The translations under genes were made by a program, and so were the position numbers. Positions 7,942 to 16,762 of a DNA stretch of 64,000 nt are shown here, in pieces. How positions within the stretch are numbered: the first letter of the stretch is position 1; the number at the start of each line of letters is the position of its first letter. The notes under the pieces are model-generated. The model was not told the origin of the DNA. It made no database searches and worked only from the letters and a program-made list of their open reading frames with translations. Source of the stretch: Mycobacterium sp. MBM (GTDB taxonomy: Bacteria; Actinomycetota; Actinomycetes; Mycobacteriales; Mycobacteriaceae); the NCBI GenBank assembly GCA_021648845.1, contig JAKJHY010000025.1:19976-83975 (forward strand). Reading direction: 5' to 3'.

Positions 7942-9702
7942 ATGGTTGACATTTCGTTCGATCCCACCGCCCTGGTTGCCCACGGCCGCGACCTGGCCGA
8001 TGACGCGGCCAGCCATCCTCCGTCGTGCACGGGCTGCCAGCCAGCAGCCCCCGACGAAGTGTCGACGGCGGTGGCCGCCTCGTTTACTGCGTGGGCCACA
8101 ACGTTGGAGTTGCTCGTCGCCCAGTCGGTGGCACACCGGGTGGCCGGCGGGCTGGCAGTCTCGGCGACCGGTGTGGGGCTAGATCAAGGCGACTCCGAGG
8201 CCGCCGCGGTGATTGCCAGCTATGGGCAGGCACCGCAATCCTCGCCAGCTCCCGTGCTTCCCACCGCCGGTACACAAACACCACCGCTTCCGGTGGCTCC
8301 TGCGGTGCCTGCGGTTCCGGCAGCGATGCCAGCAGAAACATGGGCGTCATTCATCCATGGCGGCCCGGGCTCGGAGCCACTACGAACGTTGGCCACCCAG
8401 TTCCGCACCGCCGCAAGCGAGTTAGAGAAGCAAGCCGGCGAAACCGAACGGGCCGCACGAGGTGTCGATGCGAACTGGAACAACGGGGATCAACCGGCCG
8501 GGCGCAATCTCGCTACTCATGCGTCGTGGCTGACCGATGCGGCAAGCTACGCCAAAACGCTGGCTACATCGGCAGACTCGGCGGCGAACACCGTCGATAA
8601 CGCCAGGACCGCGACACCGACACCGGAGACATTTCAGACACTGCGCCGCGAGTACCAGGCAGCCCTGCAAAAGTTCAATGCCAGCGCTGGAACCGTCAGT
8701 GAACCGTTGGTCATCGCGAAGACCAACATGTCCACAGCGCAGGCTGAAGCCCTGGCCGCACAGACCAGCTATGCCACGGCAGCCAATGTCGATACGGGCA
8801 CCGTTCCCGCGCCACCGCCCGCACCACCGCCGATCGTTGGAGAAGCACCGGGGGGCGAAAACCCCGAGCAGCCCAAAGAGTCCACTGACGAAGCCGACGA
8901 TCAGCAGCAGGACGACCAGCCAGAACAGATCGAGAAGATCACGGAAGGTCCCGCGGCCAACAAGGCAGGGACCGACGGCGACTCGGCCATGAACGCCGAA
9001 ACCGATTCGTCTGCGCCCTCACCAGGAGAAGTCGCCGCCCTGGACGGTGCATCTCCCAGCGATCCGGCCGCGGCTAGCCGCGCGATGGCGCCGGCTTCCG
9101 ATGCCACCGCCGGGACCGCCGGTGCGGTCCTGGGCAGCATCCTGGGCACGGTGGGACAAGCGGCGTCGGGCATGATGCCCGGCGGCGGGGGAGGGTCCCC
9201 GTTATCGGCGCTGTCAGGACTTTCAAGTATTCCGGGCATGGGAGGCCTCCCTGGTACCGGTGGCACAGACATGGGGACCCCGCAGGACATGGGCTTTGAT
9301 GATCTCAGCCCCGACGAATGGGGCACGACGCCGGCCAGCAGCGGCGGGGGAGGTGGCGCGGGCGGGCTGCCCGCCGGCGGTCCGTCAAGCTCAGTGTCGG
9401 CCGCGGCACCCGGTGCAGGCGTTCCTGCCCCCGCTGCCACCGCCCCGCCCCCCTCAGCAGGAGCAGCGGCGACAGGCCGCGTTGGCGGGCCGATGGGCGG
9501 CATGATCCCGCCGATGATGGGCGGCATGGGCGCCAACAACTCTGGCGAGCGAGATACAGACCTGCACCCCGACAAGCGTGTCGTACATCGCGAACACGTC
9601 AACACTGAACCGGTGTTCGGGGAGTTGGAACAAGTGCGGAAGCGTCCTGGGCGGCGGAAGTCGACCAAGACTCAGGAGGAGACCGATGGCGACACCGATT
9701 AA
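7942..9702 (+). CDS. espB: EspB-like secreted protein (PE-PPE-like fusion)
   Basis: A 586-residue protein laid out like EspB of ESX-1. Residues 1-95 are a PE-like helical hairpin. Residues 130-280 are a PPE-like helical bundle with a W-N-N-G turn at 179-182. A Pro-rich hinge (PAPPPAPPPIVGEAPG) and an acidic stretch come next. Residues of about 390-530 are a long Gly/Pro/Ala-rich low-complexity segment, and the tail is charged (KRVVHREHVN, RKRPGRRKSTK). EspB is exported, cleaved by mycosin, and forms ring-shaped oligomers at the outer envelope. The PE-like hairpin ends in ATGVGLDQGDSEAA, where the EspB YxxxD motif has its Tyr replaced. The EspL- and EspK-like genes downstream match the espK-espL-espB grouping of ESX-1. 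The 3' end overlaps the next gene by 17 bases. Confidence 0.65.
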   Translation: MVDISFDPTALVAHGRDLADDAASHPPSCTGCQPAAPDEVSTAVAASFTAWATTLELLVAQSVAHRVAGGLAVSATGVGLDQGDSEAAAVIASYGQAPQSSPAPVLPTAGTQTPPLPVAPAVPAVPAAMPAETWASFIHGGPGSEPLRTLATQFRTAASELEKQAGETERAARGVDANWNNGDQPAGRNLATHASWLTDAASYAKTLATSADSAANTVDNARTATPTPETFQTLRREYQAALQKFNASAGTVSEPLVIAKTNMSTAQAEALAAQTSYATAANVDTGTVPAPPPAPPPIVGEAPGGENPEQPKESTDEADDQQQDDQPEQIEKITEGPAANKAGTDGDSAMNAETDSSAPSPGEVAALDGASPSDPAAASRAMAPASDATAGTAGAVLGSILGTVGQAASGMMPGGGGGSPLSALSGLSSIPGMGGLPGTGGTDMGTPQDMGFDDLSPDEWGTTPASSGGGGGAGGLPAGGPSSSVSAAAPGAGVPAPAATAPPPSAGAAATGRVGGPMGGMIPPMMGGMGANNSGERDTDLHPDKRVVHREHVNTEPVFGELEQVRKRPGRRKSTKTQEETDGDTD

Positions 9703-10081
9703 TCAGGCCGCTGAAGCGGCATTAGCACCGCTGAACAAGATGCTCGACGCGATCTATGCATGGGACGAAGAAACTGACGCGTTCCTGTCCAGCACCGGCG
9801 ACGATGACGACATCATCGTCGTCCACGACTCCCGAGGCCGTCTCATCGACCTCGATGTTCGCGAAGGGCTCCAACAAGAACTGACCATCCAGGAACTCAA
9901 CGAGCAGATCAGCGACGCACTGGCCTCTAACGCTCGCCGGGCCGCTGACGGCATCGACGCCATCTCCGAAAAACTGTTCGCCGAATGCGCCAAGATCGCC
10001 TCACCGGAACTGCTCAAGCACCCCGTGGCCGACCAACTCGCCAAGGCGCTCAAGAGCCCGAACAGCGAACGGAGACAATAG
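9686..10081 (+). CDS. EspL-like protein with YbaB/EbfC-type fold
   Basis: A 131-residue acidic cytoplasmic protein. Upstream codons in frame are ignored because ATG 9686 follows AGGAGGAGA and lies in the end of the EspB-like gene. The central pattern (IIVVHDSRGRLIDLDVREGL, then helices ending in AADGIDAISEKL) matches the YbaB/EbfC-like layout seen in EspL: two strands, a turn, then long helices. In ESX-1, EspL stabilises EspB-type substrates and binds regulators. Translational overlap with the EspB-like gene supports such a partnership. The assignment is by pattern and gene order; a direct DNA-binding role cannot be ruled out. Confidence 0.55.
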   Translation: MATPINQAAEAALAPLNKMLDAIYAWDEETDAFLSSTGDDDDIIVVHDSRGRLIDLDVREGLQQELTIQELNEQISDALASNARRAADGIDAISEKLFAECAKIASPELLKHPVADQLAKALKSPNSERRQ

Positions 10082-10083
10082 AA

Positions 10084-10452
10084 ATGCCAGCAGTACCTTC
10101 CTCCTCGGGCCAGTCAGCCGACAACATCGAGGTGAAGCCGCAGCAACTGGCCGCTGACGGTGCGAATACCGTTGCCGAAGCCGCCAGCGTTGTCGCCTCC
10201 ACAGCAGGCACGATGGTCGGGGCGGCGGCTACGGCCTCCGGTGTCGCGCCTAACGCGGTGTGCGTGGCCATCACTGCAGCCATGAGTCCCTGGCCGGCCC
10301 AACGGGCTCTCTGGGAAAGCCAGGCCGCGGAGCTCGCGAGCCAGACCGCGGCCACCGACTCGACCTGTGCTGCAACGACGGAGGCCCAGGATGAACAGAA
10401 CGGCGCCGATATCGCTGCCTCCGTGGCCGGCCCTCCCGTCTATTCGGTATGA
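10084..10452 (+). CDS. Small Ala-rich ESX-associated protein
   Basis: A 122-residue Ala/Ser/Thr-rich protein beginning two bases after the stop of the EspL-like gene, at ATG 10084 behind GGAGACAA. Its layout, an N-terminal NIEVKPQQLAADGANTVAEA helix, a turn near the SPWPAQ segment, and a second helix, resembles EspC-family helical hairpins. There is no hydrophobic signal or TM segment. Two Cys occur, at about residues 60 and 98. It is probably a secreted ESX substrate or a chaperone of the EspB-like protein. The exact family was not recognised. Confidence 0.5.
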   Translation: MPAVPSSSGQSADNIEVKPQQLAADGANTVAEAASVVASTAGTMVGAAATASGVAPNAVCVAITAAMSPWPAQRALWESQAAELASQTAATDSTCAATTEAQDEQNGADIAASVAGPPVYSV

Positions 10453-10523
10453 GCGGCGTTTCAGCCAGGGTGTCGCGCTCCAGCAGTAGGCTCTAGACCA
10501 CACCCCAGACCCAGGAGATAACG

Positions 10524-11126
10524 ATGAGCCACCCCATCACCACCGGGCCCGGCGGGGGGCCAGCATACGGGTCGGGCTACCAGCCCGCCGTTGAAGGGAC
10601 GCACTACCAACCGCTCCCCTCATACGGAGTCGCCCCTCCACCACCAGCACAGCGACGCGGTGTACTCATTGCTGCCATAGCCGCTACCGCACTGCTCTCC
10701 GCTGGGATTGGTGCCGCGGTGGGAACGGTCGTCGCCAACTCATCCGCGCCGGATACTTCCATGGCGGCACCGCCCGCTCCGACTCCGGGCACTGCGACAG
10801 ATACTGGCGCCAGTGGTCACGCCCAAGACGTCGCGCTGTGCACACGCTACGCCATCGTCAACAGTGCGATTCCAAAGCCGTACGACAATGCGATGGACAT
10901 TCTGCCTGCGGCGGCTGCTTTGCAGGCGTCGTTAGAGGAATACGCAGGGGCGAGCCAGCCGGTGCGGCAAGCAATTTCAGATGTTGTGTCCGCCTACTAC
11001 GCCCGTATGGCAGTCTTCGGCGGTGTCAGGGAAAGGGGTCTAGCCGAGCCCCCTGACGACGATAGGCAGGCCGCACAGGCCGCATATGACCGGGCCTGGG
11101 AAGTCTGCGAGCTCGGCGCAGGATGA
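10524..11126 (+). CDS. Single-pass membrane protein of the ESX locus
   Basis: A 200-residue protein at ATG 10524 after AGGAGATAACG. It has a Gly/Pro-rich cytoplasmic N-terminus, one TM segment at about residues 46-71 (VLIAAIAATALLSAGIGAAV), a Pro/Ala/Thr linker, and a helical extracytoplasmic domain (ALCTRYAIVNSAIP onward) with two Cys that could pair. This type of protein, a TM segment followed by a small helical outside domain, is common in mycobacterial ESX and plasmid loci, but no function is assigned. It lies between the EspL- and EspK-like genes in the same direction. Confidence 0.6.
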   Translation: MSHPITTGPGGGPAYGSGYQPAVEGTHYQPLPSYGVAPPPPAQRRGVLIAAIAATALLSAGIGAAVGTVVANSSAPDTSMAAPPAPTPGTATDTGASGHAQDVALCTRYAIVNSAIPKPYDNAMDILPAAAALQASLEEYAGASQPVRQAISDVVSAYYARMAVFGGVRERGLAEPPDDDRQAAQAAYDRAWEVCELGAG

Positions 11127-11145
11127 CGGGTAGCGCGGAGACGAC

Positions 11146-13503
11146 GTGGCTGCAGTAGGAAATCCAGGAGACCTTCAGCGGCCGACCGGGGCCGCCGCTG
11201 AGATGGCGATCGGTGAGTATTGGCCTGACATCAGCGAGACGTCCATTCAGGACGTCGCCGAGGAACAACGGGCCGCCGCTACACGCTTTTCCACCTACGG
11301 TGAGACCCTGCACCAGAAGGTCACCAATAGCCCCGACCTCTTAGAAGGGCAAAGTGGCATCGCGCGGGTTCAACGTCTCAAGAAGATGCGCAACCACGCC
11401 TACGACGCCTCTGACCAACTTGAGTCCACAGCCGTCACCGCCGAGTCCTACAAGAGCACCGTGGTCGGCCTCAAAATGGACCTCGCACGCATCGGTGATG
11501 CTGCCCAAGAAGCCTGGGAGAGCGCACAAAAGAGCAAGGCGGCGTTTTCTGTTGCTCCGTACAAAGCAGAGGCCGCGACCGTCTTCAGCACCGCACTCGG
11601 AGACATCGCCAGCGCACCGGCCCCCTTGCCCGGACCCGTAGAAGATGGCTCAGCCACTCCAGTCGATCACAAGACCCAAAAGGACGAACGAACTACCGAA
11701 AAGGAAGACACGGGTGCCGAGGAGAAGGCAAACACGCCAGACGAATCCGCGTCAGGGCAAGTGGATAAGAACATCTCTGAGGCGTCAATGCTGGACGGGA
11801 GCACACCCGACATAGAGAGCACTGGGCAAGCTGATGCGCCCATAACGGAGGCTCCTGCTCAAACTGTTCCCGATCCCGCAGTAGCTGCAATGTCGCCCGT
11901 TTTAGGTGCACCGACGACCGGTTCACCCGGCATGCCGACCTCGGGAGCATCGTCTGCGGGGAGCGGCCTGGGCGCGATACGGCCGCCGCAGATGCCGTCG
12001 GGCCTGAACGCGCTAGGCGGGAATTCGTTGAAGGATGCGGCGACGGCTCCGGCGTCGTCGATGTCGGAGGCATTTAGCAGTAGTAGTCCGTTGTCGAGTG
12101 CTGCGAGCAGCTTTCAGTCGGGTCTGGCATCAGGTATGGGTGCCTCCGGTGCTGTCTCTCCGACCTCAACTCCACCGTTGGAGAAATTCGCTGCGCAGCA
12201 TCCTTCGGTGGCTTCTGTTGGGGCGCCAGGCCCGCAGGGTCCGGTGGTTCCCGCTCAGGCGACGACGGCGCCTGCACCGAGCGCTCCACCTCATGTAGGC
12301 GGTGGTGGTGGCGGCATGGCACCGATGGTGCCACCGGCCGGTGGCGGCGGCGGGTTGGCTCCCTACGTGCCACCCGGCGGGGGCGGTGCGGCGGTGCCGC
12401 CGGCTGGCGCGGGCACGGTGCCGTCTGCCGCTCAGTCTGCGCCGCCGCCGGTCGCCCAGCCGTCTCAGCAGGGTGGTGGTGGCGGGGCGCCGCTGGTGGC
12501 TGGCAGTTCCGGGGCAGGTGTTGGCGCAGTCTTGCCGGAAGCGGAGCCCAGCGCTGAATTGGTGCTGGCGCGACGGGTTTTGGACGGATTGGTGCGCGGC
12601 ACTGAAGTCCGTGAGGACTTGCTCAATGGCGGTTTCGTGCAGTGGGCAGTGTCGGTGGTGCACCTGCCGTCGGGGCCTTCGGTGTCAATTGCATCGAGTG
12701 CAGGGGGCGGCGCGTATGTGCCGCCGGGAGTCTTCATTCCCAACTCGGCGCATCTGGCGGTCTTTGATGAGTTGTTGCCGCAGAGCTGGGCGAGCCGGTT
12801 CATGGGGGTTGAGCAGCCGACGGCGGTGTTGGCGGCTCACGCCGAGGAACTGTCTCGGCACGTTCCGGGCGCACGTTGGTCTGCATTGGTGACGACGGAG
12901 TTGGGAGTTGCCCGTCCGGCGGGCTGGCCGGAATTCGAGACTGTTCGTGCCGTGGACATTCTGCATACTCCGGGAGAAGCTCCGGGCGTCGGCGGCGGTT
13001 ACGTGCATCGGTTGATGACGGTGGATGTGCCGGCCTGGCAGAAGGTGCAAACCGTGCTCCAGCAGGGGCTGGGTTTGCAGGCTGCCGGGACGATCACCGA
13101 GGGCGTCTTGGCTGCCGCGGCCGCGACTCACAGTCCAATGACGGGCGTGCACGGCCAGGTCCGGTTGATCGAGCAGTACGACGTCGATCATGTGTTGGAG
13201 CCGTTGCGCAGTAGGACAGCCGTGGACTGGGATGCCCATCATCACAACGTGCTGCAGCGCCACAACTCAGCGGTTTTGCACCCGAGTATGGCCGGGGCGG
13301 TACTCGACGCTGACGATTCGGAGGTATCGCAGGCTTCACGCCAGGTCTACGCGCACTTCTACCGCGCAGGTCTGATGATCGAATTACTCCGGTGTTGGCG
13401 GGAGCAACCCCCGTCGCTCCCCGACATCGTGTACTGCGCGAAGATCGCCGGCTTCGGCCACGTTGTCGATGCCGTGTTGGCACCGCCCCAGCAGCAGAGG
13501 TGA
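11146..13503 (+). CDS. espK: EspK-like ESX accessory protein
   Basis: A 785-residue protein starting at GTG 11146 behind CGGAGA. The N-terminal 170 residues are helical with a YWPDISETS opening, similar to a PPE-like or EspK N-domain. The middle (about 190-440) is acidic and then Gly/Pro-rich and disordered. The C-terminal 330 residues are folded: LVLARRVLDGLVRGTEVRED, VPPGVFIPNSAHLAVFDELL, a WxxFExVRAVDILH strand, and a helical end. EspK in ESX-1 is a cytoplasmic partner needed for EspB export and has this three-part architecture. Its place after the espB- and espL-like genes supports the call. An EspE- or EspJ-like role is less likely given the large folded C-terminal region. Confidence 0.55.
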   Translation: MAAVGNPGDLQRPTGAAAEMAIGEYWPDISETSIQDVAEEQRAAATRFSTYGETLHQKVTNSPDLLEGQSGIARVQRLKKMRNHAYDASDQLESTAVTAESYKSTVVGLKMDLARIGDAAQEAWESAQKSKAAFSVAPYKAEAATVFSTALGDIASAPAPLPGPVEDGSATPVDHKTQKDERTTEKEDTGAEEKANTPDESASGQVDKNISEASMLDGSTPDIESTGQADAPITEAPAQTVPDPAVAAMSPVLGAPTTGSPGMPTSGASSAGSGLGAIRPPQMPSGLNALGGNSLKDAATAPASSMSEAFSSSSPLSSAASSFQSGLASGMGASGAVSPTSTPPLEKFAAQHPSVASVGAPGPQGPVVPAQATTAPAPSAPPHVGGGGGGMAPMVPPAGGGGGLAPYVPPGGGGAAVPPAGAGTVPSAAQSAPPPVAQPSQQGGGGGAPLVAGSSGAGVGAVLPEAEPSAELVLARRVLDGLVRGTEVREDLLNGGFVQWAVSVVHLPSGPSVSIASSAGGGAYVPPGVFIPNSAHLAVFDELLPQSWASRFMGVEQPTAVLAAHAEELSRHVPGARWSALVTTELGVARPAGWPEFETVRAVDILHTPGEAPGVGGGYVHRLMTVDVPAWQKVQTVLQQGLGLQAAGTITEGVLAAAAATHSPMTGVHGQVRLIEQYDVDHVLEPLRSRTAVDWDAHHHNVLQRHNSAVLHPSMAGAVLDADDSEVSQASRQVYAHFYRAGLMIELLRCWREQPPSLPDIVYCAKIAGFGHVVDAVLAPPQQQR

Positions 13504-13927
13504 GCCCGTTCCCAGAGATGGCCGATTGCGGCCGAGGGGGTACTGGCACGCTGCGAGGACGGTGTACTTCCCCAGCGCACCCGCCACCCAGTAGGTGCTC
13601 GGGCTGGGCGTCACTTCGCGACGTCGTGGCCAGGACTGCGTGGATGTGCCTCAAGTGCTGTCATGCGGATTCCGTCGCGGAGTCGGGTCGTTTCCTCGAG
13701 GCAGTACCAAAGGCTGCGGCCCCTGAACTGGGCAAACGCCACATCCGAGCATGAAATGACAGCGCGGATGAGAAGGTGACACCGGATCTGAGACCCTCTA
13801 ACCACACCAAACCCGCAGCAAATTGCCTGAAGTGTTCACGAAGTGCGCCACGGACTGACTCATCATGTATATTGTGTCTATCAACACGCGGGTCGGGTGA
13901 CTTGGGTGTCGGTGTGGAAGGGGAACC
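13504..13927. promoter_or_regulatory. Intergenic region with a promoter-like element
   Basis: A gap of 424 bases with no supported gene. Its right part drops in GC and contains ACTGACT (13854-13860), then CATCATGTATATTGTGTCTATC, in which TATATT or TATTGT could be a -10 element. The same ACTGACT...TGTATTAGTCT pattern precedes the PE gene at 22548-22569. This suggests that a second ESX transcript starts here and that the two promoters are co-regulated. Confidence 0.45.
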
Positions 13928-14221
13928 GTGACTGAGCAACAGGCGTCAGGAGCTGAGACGGTCGACGATCTCGCCGCGCGGGTTGCAGCAACGGCGATCT
14001 CGGCGAAGCGCACCGTGTTTGTGCAAGTTAACGCACTTGGGTTCGTGTGTGGCGTGGTTTTGAAGCCCGAGGCACGCAATTGGGATGCGGTGACGCTGAA
14101 TAACCGGGTCCGCAAGGTGGCCGCGGTGGCACACGATCGCTACCTGGCCAACCTGGGTATCGAGGGGACGTATCCGACGCTTGACGCGGTAGCTGCCGCC
14201 GAGCGTGCATTGGCCTTCTAG
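13928..14221 (+). CDS. Small conserved-looking ESX-locus protein
   Basis: A 97-residue protein from GTG 13928 behind AAGGGGAA. It begins with an acidic stretch and helix, then a strand-like core (TVFVQVNALGFVCGVVLKPE) and two helices ending in AVAAAERALAF. The strand-rich core ahead of helices recalls the YbaB/EbfC-like layout of the EspL-like gene at 9686, though the match is weak. There is no signal peptide or TM segment. It leads the operon that contains the two hydrolase-like genes and eccB. No function is assigned. Confidence 0.55.
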   Translation: MTEQQASGAETVDDLAARVAATAISAKRTVFVQVNALGFVCGVVLKPEARNWDAVTLNNRVRKVAAVAHDRYLANLGIEGTYPTLDAVAAAERALAF

Positions 14222-14238
14222 CTACGAGGAGTAGTTGC

Positions 14239-15630
14239 ATGTCGTGGGACATTGTCGGCAAAGCCGTCGAGACGGTTATCTCGAACGCCATCGGTGGAAT
14301 CATCCGGCTCGGTCCGTTGCTGACGGTGCCGTCGTTGCCGGCTTCCTCGGGACCAGGACAGTCGGGCGGGGCTGATAGCCCGCCGCCTCCGCCAGCGCCG
14401 CCAGCGGAGGCCGAAGGGCCGGCGGCCGAGGCCGCCAAAGAGGAAGCCCGGCGGATGGGCGAGATGCTGGAGCAGTTGGTCGAACTCGACAACGCCGGGA
14501 TCAGCGTTGAAGACGTGGCCGCTGCCGGGGAGGCCGGGCGCAAGGAGCTTGAGGATATTCGCGCCGATGTGAACGCCAAGATCACCGAGATGAAGGCCGA
14601 CGGTTCGCTGTACACCGTGGAGGGCCAGAAGGCGTTGATGGAGTTCATCAAGACACGCCTTGAGGAGGCCAAGGACATCATCGAGAAGGCCGCTGCGGAT
14701 TCCGAGGACAAGGCTGCTGAGGCTGAACAGAATGGCAATAACTACGGCGGTGTGGGCACCCCTGTCGATGGGGGAGGCTCGCACGATCACGGCGCCGCGA
14801 GCGGCAATGATGCTGCGGTAGAAGATGATTCCGCTGAGGAAGCCGCGACGACGCCAGCGGGGATACTTGGTCAACCGGGTCTGGGCATGGGTATGCCGAT
14901 GGGCGGCGGCATGCCGCTGGGCGGCGGCTTACCTGGCTTTGGTGGCGGCGGGGGTGGGCTCCCCGGTTTCGGTGGCGGTGGGTTGCCGTCGGGCCTGATT
15001 GAGCCGTTGGCGGCGGGTTTGTCTGGTCTTGGTGAGCAGGAGCCGGTGGAACCGCTGGAGCTCAAAGACGACGACGCTCATGGCCCAGACGATGCCGAGG
15101 GTCCCGAACTCAAGGATGAGCACGGCGGTCCTGATGGTGATGCGGCTGCCGAGGACGCGGGCGATGCCGCAGCGGCTGAGGACGATGAAGCGGCGCAGAC
15201 TCAGGCCGCTGCTGCAGACCAGTCGGGGCAGCAAGCCGAGACGCTGGAGCCGCCGGCCAAGTCCACCGATGTGCAGTTGCCTGATGAATCGGTGACCGAA
15301 GCTCGCACAGCGCAAGGTGCGGCGGCGGTGCGGGCGGCCCTCAACGGCACCCCGGTGGCTGAGGCATGGCAGCAGGCCGCTGGTGTGGCGTTGCCGCCGG
15401 CGGGCACGCCGGTGACCGAACCGGTCCCGCCCACCCAGCTCAAGGCCGGTGATGTGGGCATGTGGAAGGACCACATGGTGATGGCGTTGGGCAGCGGCAA
15501 GGTGTTGGTGTCCGGGCAGGTGCAACCGTTGGAGAGTGTGAGTTCTGGCCCTGATTTCTTGGGATGGTTCGATCCGACTGCCGCAGCTGGCAAGACGGGG
15601 TCGCCTACCTCGGCGCCCACCGCTGACTGA
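14239..15630 (+). CDS. ESX-locus protein with degenerate NlpC/P60-like C-terminus
   Basis: A 463-residue protein at ATG 14239 behind GAGGAG. Residues of about 70-170 form a helical module (GQKALMEFIKTRLEEAKDII) shared with the next gene. A Gly/Met/Pro-repeat segment (MPMGGGMPLGGGLPGF) and an acidic stretch follow. The last 120 residues read like the end of an NlpC/P60 domain: an AWQQAAGVALPPAGTP helix, QLKAGDVGMWKDHMVMALGS with a conserved-type Asp-His, then GKVLVSGQV. The catalytic Cys expected upstream is absent, and the protein has no Cys at all, so it is probably not an active endopeptidase. It may bind peptidoglycan or regulate the peptidase encoded next to it. No signal peptide is visible; export through the ESX system is plausible. 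Confidence 0.55.
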   Translation: MSWDIVGKAVETVISNAIGGIIRLGPLLTVPSLPASSGPGQSGGADSPPPPPAPPAEAEGPAAEAAKEEARRMGEMLEQLVELDNAGISVEDVAAAGEAGRKELEDIRADVNAKITEMKADGSLYTVEGQKALMEFIKTRLEEAKDIIEKAAADSEDKAAEAEQNGNNYGGVGTPVDGGGSHDHGAASGNDAAVEDDSAEEAATTPAGILGQPGLGMGMPMGGGMPLGGGLPGFGGGGGGLPGFGGGGLPSGLIEPLAAGLSGLGEQEPVEPLELKDDDAHGPDDAEGPELKDEHGGPDGDAAAEDAGDAAAAEDDEAAQTQAAAADQSGQQAETLEPPAKSTDVQLPDESVTEARTAQGAAAVRAALNGTPVAEAWQQAAGVALPPAGTPVTEPVPPTQLKAGDVGMWKDHMVMALGSGKVLVSGQVQPLESVSSGPDFLGWFDPTAAAGKTGSPTSAPTAD

Positions 15631-15677
15631 GTATGAGGGCGTGTGACCAATGCTGACCCTGCCGAAGGCCCACTGAC

Positions 15678-16760
15678 ATGTCGGTGGAGGGGTTTGTGCG
15701 TGCGGCCGGGGGTGTGATGGGGCAGGCGCGGGATGGGTTCGGGACCGGGGTCGGGGTGTTGTTGCCGGTGCCGCCGTTGGCTCCGGTGCCGCCGCCGACG
15801 ATCACTCCGGGTGAGGGCCAGGCCGCTGACGGCCAGCAGGACGCCGCCTCGCAGGCCAATAACGCCACCGCAGCGTTGAGCAGCCTCGATGACACCGGTC
15901 GCGCCGAACTCGACGCGTCGGTGGCCTCGGCTGCGGGGGGCCGGGTGAACATGGAGGCGATCATCGGTCAAGCGGTGGCCGATGTGCACGCTCTGGGGTT
16001 GAGCACCGGCACTCCGGAGGGCAAGCGAGCGCTGATCGCGGCGATCAAGACTCGGTTGGAGGAGACGCGCGGCACGGTGGAAACCGGCAGCGGCGAGGCG
16101 GGGACCCATGCCGCGGCCGCGAATGCCAACGCCGCCGGGTACGGAGATGTCGCTGGCCTGACCCGGCCGGCGGGGATGCCCGCCAACCCGCTGGGCGCCA
16201 TGCCGATGGGCGGCGGGATGCCGATGGGCGGTGGGATGCCAGCCGGTGGTGGCGGAATGCCCGGATTCGGCTCCCCACTGTCCGGCTTGTCCGGCCTGAC
16301 CGCACCCTTCACCCAAGCCGCCAAGTTCAGCGATACCGGCAGCGGCACCACCAAACTCGCCTCGGCCGCGACCGCAGCCCTGGATACCGCTGGGGCGGGG
16401 AAGGCCGACGAGAAGGGCCTGCAGAAGTACACCAAGTTGATGAACCGCGCGATCTCGAACGCTTTTCCCGAGATCAGGGAAATCGGTGGGGTGCGGCCGG
16501 ATTCGCTCAAATGGCATCCGAACGGATTGGCCTTGGATGTGATGATCCCGAACTGGGATACCCCCCAGGGCCGTGAACTGGGGAATCGAGTGGTGAACTT
16601 TCTGATCCGTCATCAGAAGCCGCTGGGGTTGGATCACATCATCTGGCGTCAGCAGACGATCCAGCCCGACGGCAGCTCCACGATGATGGCTGACCGTGGC
16701 GACGCGACCCAGAATCACTTCGACCACGTCCATGTGGTGTCCTTGGGAGGGGGGTTCTAA
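15678..16760 (+). CDS. Probable peptidoglycan peptidase (LAS/M15-like) of the ESX locus
   Basis: A 360-residue protein at ATG 15678. An N-terminal helical module (about 45-150), with TPEGKRALIAAIKTRLEETR, is homologous to the module in the preceding gene. A Gly/Met/Pro repeat segment (GGGMPMGGGMP) follows. The C-terminal 120 residues carry the zinc-peptidase signature: WHPNGLALDV supplies His and Asp ligands and NHFDHVHV supplies the last His ligand and catalytic region. LAS-type enzymes (M15, VanY-like) cut peptide cross-links in cell walls. Coupled to an ESX and conjugation locus, it could open the wall for secretion or mating. The gene ends two bases before eccB. The fold is well supported; the precise bond cut is unknown. 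Confidence 0.65.
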   Translation: MSVEGFVRAAGGVMGQARDGFGTGVGVLLPVPPLAPVPPPTITPGEGQAADGQQDAASQANNATAALSSLDDTGRAELDASVASAAGGRVNMEAIIGQAVADVHALGLSTGTPEGKRALIAAIKTRLEETRGTVETGSGEAGTHAAAANANAAGYGDVAGLTRPAGMPANPLGAMPMGGGMPMGGGMPAGGGGMPGFGSPLSGLSGLTAPFTQAAKFSDTGSGTTKLASAATAALDTAGAGKADEKGLQKYTKLMNRAISNAFPEIREIGGVRPDSLKWHPNGLALDVMIPNWDTPQGRELGNRVVNFLIRHQKPLGLDHIIWRQQTIQPDGSSTMMADRGDATQNHFDHVHVVSLGGGF

Positions 16761-16762
16761 CT

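Noticed and set aside
8901..9668. 255-codon minus-strand frame inside the EspB-like gene
   Set aside because: It is the complement of the Gly/Pro-rich segment, which produces long artificial frames on the opposite strand.
12300..12480. Gly/Pro repeats in the EspK-like gene considered as a CRISPR or minisatellite
   Set aside because: The similarity comes from repeated Gly and Pro codons within a reading frame; there are no constant repeats with unique spacers.
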